A stretch of 64,000 bases of DNA from Hoplostethus atlanticus (lineage: Eukaryota; Chordata; Actinopteri; Trachichthyiformes; Trachichthyidae): positions 877,001 through 941,000 of the forward strand of contig JAXDDX010000145.1 in assembly GCA_034670405.1 (NCBI GenBank). The letters run 5' to 3'. The notes below the pieces were generated by a model. That model did no database searches. It saw only the letters and a program-made list of their open reading frames with translations, and was not told the DNA's origin. Shown one piece after another: positions 56,911 through 64,000 of the stretch (its first letter is position 1; each line of letters opens with the position of its first letter). The translations under genes and the position numbers were made by a program.

Positions 56911-59900
56911 TACTTTAATTAAAGAGCGCCTTTCAAAGTACCCAAGGCACTTAACAACACGGTTGAAATATAAACTTGTATTGTATTGTATTGTGCTTGT
57001 GATTGTAATTTTTTGTAAGATTAGCTTTCAGTATTACTCAAAGGAGTTAACACAAACAAAATATCAAATATCAAATATATCAAATATCCAATATAATAAA
57101 TAAATGAGATAATACCATTCGCCATCCCTCACCAGACCTGCGCTCACCTGTATGAGCTCAGGCAACGTGTGACCCAACCCTCGGAGACACGTGACCCCAT
57201 CGGCCGCTGCTATGTCCTGAGTGAGGACCTGACGGAGCGAGATGACCTGGATGGAGGGGAGTGGAAGTTCTGCGAGGGCCGGCCGCAGGGGCCACGAGCA
57301 GTTTGGCTTCTGTCAGCAGGGCCTCTCCGTCAGTTTTACCCCAGACAACAACTTCATCCTGTTTGGAGCTCCAGGAACATACAACTGGAAAGGTAAGGTG
57401 GTAGTTTCACAGATTAAGACTCATCCTAGGCTAAAAAGTTGCTTTCAGTGGAGACATTTTTCTAATCTAGGTCTGTAGTCTATATTATATAGTCTTATAG
57501 TCTATATAGTCTTATAGTCTTCTAATGAAATGGTTCAAATTGCAGTCCCCCTCTAAGAAAATTATTATTTTTAATACTCACTCCACCATGTATATTTCAT
57601 ATTTTTATATTTTTGTATGTGTATTTTTTCTTAATTGTGTATTTTGTATTTACATCTTGTATTTTTTTAATTCTGCTTTTACATTTTTTTATTTCCATTC
57701 TTGCATTTATTTATATTTACTGCTCTAGACTGCACTGAGGAGTTCTGCACCGAGGTTTTACTCGTTTTACTTGTAAATTGACGTGACAATAAACTTGAAA
57801 CTTGAAACTTTTGAAAACAATTAAATGTTCAGATTTAAAATATTTCATAAGTTCAAGACATTAATTGATATAGTAATTTCAATATATACAAAATCAGCAT
57901 TTATATGCTTTTTATTGGGAGGTGGCTGTCCCTGCCCTACATTTTAGTTGATGAAAATAATATTGAATATTGAATGTTAAGAATTTAAATTAAAAAAAAC
58001 ATAAAAACTACTTTGGTATAATTACCTTGACTTTTAATAATGCATTTTCAATGGATTAGCTACACTATATGGCCAAAAGTCAGCGGACACCTGACCATCA
58101 CACCTATATGAGCTTGCTGGACATCCCATTCTAAAACCATGGGCATTAATATGGAGTTGGACCCCCCCCCCCACTCTTCTGGGAACTGGGAAGGCTTTCC
58201 ACAAGCTTTTGAAGTGTGTCTGTGGGAATTTGTGCCCATTCAGCCAAAAGAGCATTTGTGAGGTCAGGCAGTGATGTTGGACGAGAAGGCCTGGCTCGCA
58301 ATCAGGCCTTCTGATTCCTCCCAAAGGTGTTCAGTGGGGTTGAGGTCAGGGGCTCTGTGCAGGCCAATCCAGTTCCTCCACACCAAACTGGTCTAACCAT
58401 GTCTTCATGGACCTCGCTTTGTGCACAGGGGCTCAGTCATGCTGGAACAGCAAAGGGCCTTCCCCAAACTGTTGCCACAAAGTTGGACGAGCCCAATTGG
58501 CTAAAATGTCTTGGTATCCTGTAGCATTAAGATTACCTTCACTGGAACTAAGGGGCCAAGATCCAAAACCGGTGCTGAAACACCTGAACTTAATCACTAG
58601 TAGGTGTGTCCACTGACTTTTGGCCATAGTGTAGGTTCATGTTTTTTTTCCCCACGTCTCTGAGTTCCATTTGAATACCCTCTTCCCTCTGCCTTCATAA
58701 TTGTTGTACCATCACTGTATGTTCAAACATGAATCTGTCTTTTCTCTGAATCAAGTGTGATGTTTTAATACGTTTCAATATGATGATTTTCTACAGTCGG
58801 CATGGAATCAAAAATTTTTTTACAAACAATTCTCTCGCAGGCTAACTCTGATGAGAAAGCTGACCCATGTAAACAGTACAAGGCCTAAGTCGCTATCCGT
58901 TTCATCGAGTTTCTATCATGGGATCAGCAATATCTAATTGATTTATAAGCCAATGAACTGATTGGACGCAGCATTCATACAGACCAATGGCGGGCAGCTT
59001 AATCAAAGAAAACACTGAGATTGATCTGGTGCAGCAAATTGCTCCTGGGTTGATGTATGGTATTGTCATGGTCTGACACAGGGATCAATGTTATGCTGCA
59101 CTGTATAATTTATGTCACAATTTTCATTGTATGACATTTTAAATTTTAAGTAGATAGTGCTGAGTTTTCTGATTTTACTGACTGTTATTTTGTAAAACCC
59201 ATTGAGTAATGCTGTCAGTGTGTGCACTATGTGTATTTAGATGGTGAATATGTGTGTGAGAGCATAGGAGCGCGTCTGTACCCAGCATGCTCTCTTGTCT
59301 TCTGTGCTGTGCCCCTCACTTGTTTTCTTTCTAGGTGAGATGCGCGTCCAGCTCGTAAACCAGACCCTGCTCGATCTCGGTTTCTACGACGACGGGCCCT
59401 ACGAGGTGGCGGATCAGAAGCAACTTAATGCTCAGCTGATCCCCGTGCCCTACCACAGTTACCTGGGTAGGATCTGCCCTCCCTGCTCACTGCTGCCTGT
59501 GCACAGGAGAGAAAGAGAGGGCCAGGAGGAAGGGCGACGCCGTAGCTCAGACTGTACCCAAGGCACCCATACCATGACTGTGTGTGTGACTCACCCTGCA
59601 TCACGCCCTGAATATGTCTCCACCTCAATTTTTTAAATACTTTCCCACATGAATATGGGTGGACATTGTCAAAAATGGCCAGAGCTCATTCTGGCATGAG
59701 GGTTGAGTGAACATGAATACTTGTGGATGTGGATACGCTGAGAAATTTTGCCCCTCTCCCTTTTTGAGGAAGGGAAATATTTACCAAAGAATCTAACAAT
59801 GCTGATGATATCCTCATTCCATCCACTCGCTATTAAAAAAAATGACAACATTCTGGGTACAGTCTGAGTCTGAGATGTCGTCTTTCCACCAAGTACTCAG

Positions 59901-60489
59901 TGGTTTCAAGGGAAGAAACCCGCTGAGCCTCCACAATGACAAAACACCAATCAATCACAGCCCTTCTCACCTGCACCTCCCTCTCCTCCCCTCTCTCTCT
60001 CTTTCCACTCTTTCTCCTTCACCATTCCACCACCCCTTCACTCCCCCTTGCAATTCTCTCTCTCTTTCTTTTCTCTGCCTGGGCCGTAGGGCTCTTGTTC
60101 ATGGCTAGCCCCGTTGAAGATGCGCTGCTGTACAAAACTCTGGAGCCCTCCAGCCGGCCCACACCGTTTGAGGACGTAGCTCATAATAGCTACTTAGGTT
60201 TGTAGGCGTGAGGTGGTGGTGGTGTTGTTTTGAACCTGGCTGGGCTTGTAGTGGCAATAGTGTCTCACTCTCTTCATCCGTCTTCGTCTCAATTACCCGT
60301 GCTAATTCCAGGTGTTCAGTGTGTGTGTGTGTGTACAATCTGTGTGGAGCCTAGGAGTTTTTTTCCACCTTCACTGTTCTAAAGAGACAGCCATCCATAA
60401 ACCTCAAATTCAAGCACATGTATTATAAGACTTCATAAATTGATTGATTTTACATGGTCAAGGTAATGGTTGTCTCTTTGAGTAGCAGC

Positions 60490-60527
<38 letters not shown>

Positions 60528-62918
60528 GTCTGTGGATCTTTCTTGTCTGTGGTCTCGCTGTTTCCGGTCTGTTTAGCCAGCCTGTCAGTCTGCATGTGTG
60601 TGTCTAGTGTGTCTGAAGCTGCCCAGGGTACCTTGGTGGTGGTTTTCTCCTAGTTTTTGTTTTGCTAGACTGATTTACGGACTAAATAACTAACATTGAT
60701 CTGAGGAAGTCATTGCTAACTTTTTGTAGAATGAGTTCAGAGATGCTTGTCAGTGATCTGTGGGTATTTACTGTCTAGTGAGCCATAGCATTAGAGGATA
60801 GTCCTGTTGTGGAACCGAGTCGATGTGCTTTCTCGTTCCATGTAATCAAATAGATAGCTCGAGGCCATTTAGGGTCTAATGAATGCTAACCGGTAGCGTT
60901 TTAGTGGGGTCAGTTGTGCCTTTCCATTAAGTGTGTGGATCTACTATAAATCTCTCTATTCACATATCAGCAAACCTACTTACCTCATACTCATGATGAG
61001 CCGCCCCCCCCCTTTGACGGCACTAATTCCCACATGACCTATGAGCTTCAATTATAACATGACGCATGCCTCCATCGAACCTAACCGAATGATATGCCGC
61101 ACATGTGCATGCTTACTAAATGACAGCGTTCTAGCTATTTCTGATGCCTTTTAATGAAGCCTCACACACACAGGATTCCACTGTTAAATCCTTCGGATGC
61201 CAATTTATCTTGCAGATTAGGAGTAAACACCAAAACTCCCCTACACCCATGGCTCGCTCACATCCAATCCATAACATCGTATTATTGGCGTGTTTTAAGC
61301 CAGATGGAGCGATTTGTCGGGGCCGGGTTTATCTGGAGGCTGTCTGCCAAGTTAGAGTGGATTCTTCCATTTCAAAGGCAGCACTAAATGATCCTCTAGC
61401 AGTTTGTCAAAAAGAGGAACACAATGTGAGAAAAAGACTTTCTGCGCTTGTATTTTCTTACATATAGTTTAGCCACATTTAACCACATTGTCATTAGGTT
61501 GTGCAAGTCTCAATGACAAAGCCGTCACACGTTTGTGAGACCGATACAGGGGCCCCGCCCCTTTTAAAAAACCTTTGCAGGATAAAGCTTCCATTCCCCA
61601 TTTAGTTTTACAGAGACGACCTAGCAGCTAGCTTGCGCGTTAAAAGCCACCCTGTGTGTAAAAAGTAGCAGCTTGTCCCCGTCCGTCGGTTTTTTACAGG
61701 AGCTGAGCTGCAAGACTGTTGCATTCCACACCTGCCACCCTGGAGCTGTTTGTCTGTCTCCCCCCAGAATCCCCTGCAATCCCTCTGCATGTTTACTCAG
61801 CGCTAACAGACGCCCCCACGTCCTGATATATTACCCCTCCCCTTCCCCTTTTTCACACACCCCTGCATGTTAAGCTAGCATTTGCATGTTGTTTCTGATT
61901 TGATTTCTCTATGTGAAACATTTGATACAATGTGCCATTTTTCACAGACTCATAATTTCAACACAATCTTGCACATGCACATGCACACACCCCTCCCCCT
62001 TACACTTCTCCACTCGTCCACTCTACCTGATTTGTATGCAAGCACATCCTCACATTCCCTCACATGCACAGACACACATACACCTACATCGTGCACACCC
62101 ATACACAAAGAGAGGGGAATCGCTTTAGGCTATAAATCTGATTAATGTCCAGCCGCTATGTTTACACGCTGCCTTCACCAGAGAGACAGCTAATTCATTG
62201 CAGTGGCACCATGAGACATGAGGCAAAGCCCGATACATCTTCTTCTCTTAACCTCACAAACAGCCTTTTTTTGCTCTTACCACTGGACAGGACCGTTCTC
62301 CCACCTCCGACGGCCTTCCACTAGCTAACACAACACACACCATTTACACCCATCATGAGTATGACATAAAATCAATAGTCACTTAAGGCACACATTTCAT
62401 TAGTACCAGGATGAGCAGAACATGCTAACACTAAGAGGAGATGAGCCTCTGAGCCCCATGGTCGACATTAACCCCTGATCCTTCCTCCTCCTCCTCCCCC
62501 GGCCCTTCCTCCCTTCCTTCCCCCAGGGTTCTCTGTGGACTCTGCCATGGCGATAATGCGCCTTCGGGAGCTGACCTTCGTGGCGGGGGCGCCGCGGGCC
62601 AACCACACGGGGGCGGTGGTGCTGCTGCGGAAGGACAACGTGTACCGGCTGGTGCCGCAGCACATTATTTGGGGGGAGGAGCTGGCGTCTTCCTTCGGGT
62701 ACTCGGTGGCCACCGTGGACCTCAACAGTGATGGGTGAGGAAACGTTGAAGAACAGAAGGCGGCGGCAGTGAAAAGAAATACATGGATGATAAAATGAAA
62801 ATAAAAATGTTTAGTCCTCGCTCTCGAACTGAAAACATATTATCAATAAATCATCATTAAAACATAGACTCTTGGTACTATGGTCATATGAAGGTCCACT
62901 AGAGGAATTCTATTCTAT

Positions 62919-62978
<60 letters not shown>

Positions 62979-64000
62979 ACTAGCTGGACAGACCTGATTG
63001 TGGGGGCTCCTAATTTCTTTGACCGTAAGGCAGAGATTGGCGGGGCTGTATACGTGTACCTGAACCCCTTTGGTCATTGGGACGACCAGGCTCGGCCCAT
63101 CCGCCTCAATGGGACCTATGACTCCATGTTTGGCATGGCGGTCAGCAACATAGGGGATCTGGACCAAGATGGATACGGAGGTGAGAGGAATAGAATGGGG
63201 ATGTCTGAATGGACTGTTTGGTTCTTATATGTGAAGCTAAAAATGTGTTTCAATCTCTTGTGTCTGTTCAGATATCGCAGTGGGAGCACCGTTTGATGGA
63301 GATGGCAAAGTCTTCATCTATAGAGGCTCTGATGCAGGCATTGAAACAAAGCCTGCTCAGGTGAGTTGTACCACTCATAGTGTGAAGGACTGAAGGAAGA
63401 ATACAGGAAAAAGGAAGTATATTAAAGGAAGGAACGAAGGCAGGCTGGAAGGAAGGATGACAAGAAGGAATGAAGGCAGGTAGAAAGGAAGGCAAGAAGA
63501 GGGAAGGAAGAAGGAAAAATTGATGGAAAAGATGAAGGAAAAATGAAGGACGGGAGAAAGGAGGGAAGGAAGGAAGGAAGGAAGAAAGCAAGGAAAAACA
63601 ACACATGACTGACTCAATGAATGAACGAATGAATGCCATCAAAACATTTGTAACTGCTGATCATAGTGATGCATAGTCTGACCAGTTTTCTTCACCCCTG
63701 TCAGGTGCTGGATGGTCGTGACTTTGACGTGAAGTGTTTTGGCTACTCCATCTCAGGGGGTTTGGACATCGATAACAACCAGTACCCAGACCTGGCAGTG
63801 GGCTCGCTCAACGATTCAGTAGTTCTCTTCAGGTGAGATCGGATGTAAAGACCTATGTGAGACCTATACCTATACTCAAATGCGTTTGGACACATCCTTG
63901 CCAGGCTCCTCTGGTGACATATACAGAGGAAAAATAAGTCAATTTTCTTTGTCTCATCCAAGGTCTCGTCCAGTCATCCACGTGCTCCGAGATATATCTG
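44962..64000 (+). CDS. itga7: Integrin alpha-7, partial (N-terminal beta-propeller)
   Basis: Laminin-receptor integrin alpha chain, pairs with beta-1, mainly in muscle. Exons: 44962-45179, 56283-56410, 56568-56647, 57136-57392, 59335-59466 (X1), 60090-60197 (X2), 62527-62734, 62984-63180, 63272-63360, 63705-63832, 63963 onward. Exon 1 holds the signal peptide (hydrophobic to about residue 38), then mature [21 protein letters not shown] blades follow, with Ca-binding loops DLNSDGWTD and DLDQDGYGD, and [19 protein letters not shown] and the X2 exon sequence identify ITGA7 rather than ITGA6 or ITGA3. The ATG at 44962 is taken because it precedes a signal peptide and the conserved FNLD. Exon 4 has one extra C at about 57292-57293: the frame runs to GRPQG, and the conserved [10 protein letters not shown] continues in the next frame. 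The expected exon is 256 bases, and 257 are present. The gene runs off the right edge. Confidence 0.93.
45180..56282 (+). other. itga7: itga7 intron 1 (11 kb)
   Basis: Donor TG|gtgagtgg at 45180 and acceptor tttag at 56281-56282. No exon-like similarity was found inside. Contents: TG/CA runs (for example about 49261-49288, 51683-51705, 53340-53379, 53502-53547), TC (50679-50719), GATA (50952-51010) and several poly-G/poly-C tracts. The length suits an intron with enhancers, but I cannot point to one. Confidence 0.75.
50952..51010. repeat. (GATA)n microsatellite
   Basis: About 15 uninterrupted GATA units in itga7 intron 1. Confidence 0.97.
56764..56911. repeat. (AAT)n array with self-complementary core
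   Basis: AAT/ATT-rich simple sequence in itga7 intron 3. ATGACAGCAATAAT (56783-56796) is exactly complementary to 56813-56826, so the first half folds into a long hairpin. Further TATATA and TTATTATTA tracts complement it. Confidence 0.85.
57729..57811 (+). repeat. LINE-like 3' tail in itga7 intron
   Basis: 'actgcactgaggagttctgc' near the start, then 'gacgtgacaataaacttgaa' and repeated ACTTGAA units, the form of a LINE 3' end (CR1/L2/Rex type). Upstream sequence is T-rich and not codable. Confidence 0.5.
58063..58631. mobile_element. Tc1/mariner-type element, internally deleted
   Basis: The left end CACTATATGGCCAAAAGT and right end ACTTTTGGCCATAGTG are imperfect terminal inverted repeats. 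They extend inward as ...CAGCGGACACCT and AGGTGTGTCCACTG, and each is flanked by TA (58061-58062 and 58632-58633), the Tc1 target duplication. The interior ('ttaatatggagttggacccc', 'caaactgttgccacaaagtt') is the 3' part of a Tc1-like transposase gene common in fish. The minus strand still reads [20 protein letters not shown], followed by breaks. At 569 bases it has lost most of the transposase and is non-autonomous. It lies between itga7 exon 4 and exon X1. Confidence 0.85.
59335..59466 (+). other. itga7: itga7 alternative exon X1
   Basis: A 132-base phase-1 exon with tctag acceptor and CTGG|gtagga donor. It encodes [15 protein letters not shown]...DDGPYEV...[11 protein letters not shown], matching the human ITGA7 X1 segment (DDGPYE...LIPVPANSY) between blades III and IV of the propeller. 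In mammals X1 and X2 are mutually exclusive and tune laminin-isoform binding. Both are multiples of three and share phase, so either can join exon 4 to 62527. Confidence 0.88.
60090..60197 (+). other. itga7: itga7 alternative exon X2
   Basis: A 108-base phase-1 exon with ccgtag acceptor after a long pyrimidine tract and TTAG|gtttg donor. It encodes [20 protein letters not shown]... ending AHNSYLG, close to the human X2 segment (LLFVTN...LVYKTLDP...NSYLG). It lies 623 bases after X1. The donor is weaker than that of X1, as may suit regulated choice. Confidence 0.9.
60489..60526. repeat. (TG)n microsatellite
   Basis: A TG run in the itga7 intron after exon X2, about 290 bases downstream of its donor. 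Confidence 0.95.
62920..62974. repeat. (TC)n forming an itga7 polypyrimidine tract
   Basis: A 55-base TC run ends nine bases before the acceptor AG at 62982-62983, so the microsatellite itself serves as the polypyrimidine tract. Confidence 0.95.
63395..63600. repeat. GGAA-rich degenerate repeat
   Basis: An imperfect array of GGAAGGAA, GAAGGAAGA and related units in an itga7 intron. On the minus strand it yields Phe/Leu/Pro/Ser-rich frames that are not genes. Confidence 0.9.

Noticed and set aside
63268..63642. Minus-strand Phe/Leu/Pro/Ser-rich frames
   Set aside because: They arise from the GGAA-rich repeat in an itga7 intron.

Overview
This is a vertebrate nuclear window, almost certainly from a teleost fish. 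The genes are split by GT-AG introns, microsatellites are very abundant (CA, TG, TC, GATA, CTA), and fish-type repeats are present: a Tc1-like element of the TGGCCAAAAGT family, the short 'CATTTAGCAGACGCTTTTATCC' block, and LINE-like 3' tails. Exons were joined by hand from family similarity, splice sites and reading phase.

Layout. (1) 1-2.2 kb, minus: 5' part of poc1a (centriolar WD40 protein), running off the left edge. (2) 2.78-3.30 kb, plus: complete, intron-free b9d2 (ciliary transition zone), head to head with poc1a across a short shared promoter that carries an X-box-like (RFX) site. (3) 3.4-17.8 kb: no recognisable protein gene, but a MITE-like element, inverted repeats and microsatellites. 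(4) 17.8-24.5 kb, minus: alas1, the first enzyme of heme synthesis, complete with 10 coding exons (625 codons), three heme-regulatory Cys-Pro motifs and a non-coding first exon. That first exon appears to contain a canonical iron-responsive element (IRE), a feature known from the erythroid paralogue ALAS2. (5) 27.2-37.3 kb, plus: two tandem five-exon Shisa genes (shisa5/scotin-like) with the same exon phases. (6) 38.0-39.7 kb: TATA box, good splice sites and a small secreted-protein candidate, unrecognised. (7) 40.2-44.5 kb: intergenic, with a match to the CTCF core. (8) 44.96 kb to the right edge, plus: itga7 (integrin alpha-7), N-terminal half of the beta-propeller, with the mutually exclusive X1 and X2 exons. 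Its exon 4 carries an apparent one-base insertion.

How the genes relate. poc1a and b9d2 both serve centriole/cilium assembly and may be co-regulated. POC1A, ALAS1 and SHISA5 all lie on human 3p21, so that part looks like retained ancestral linkage. The human counterparts of b9d2 and itga7 lie elsewhere. The most interesting observation is the alas1 IRE: if transcribed, it would put housekeeping heme synthesis under iron control as well as heme feedback.
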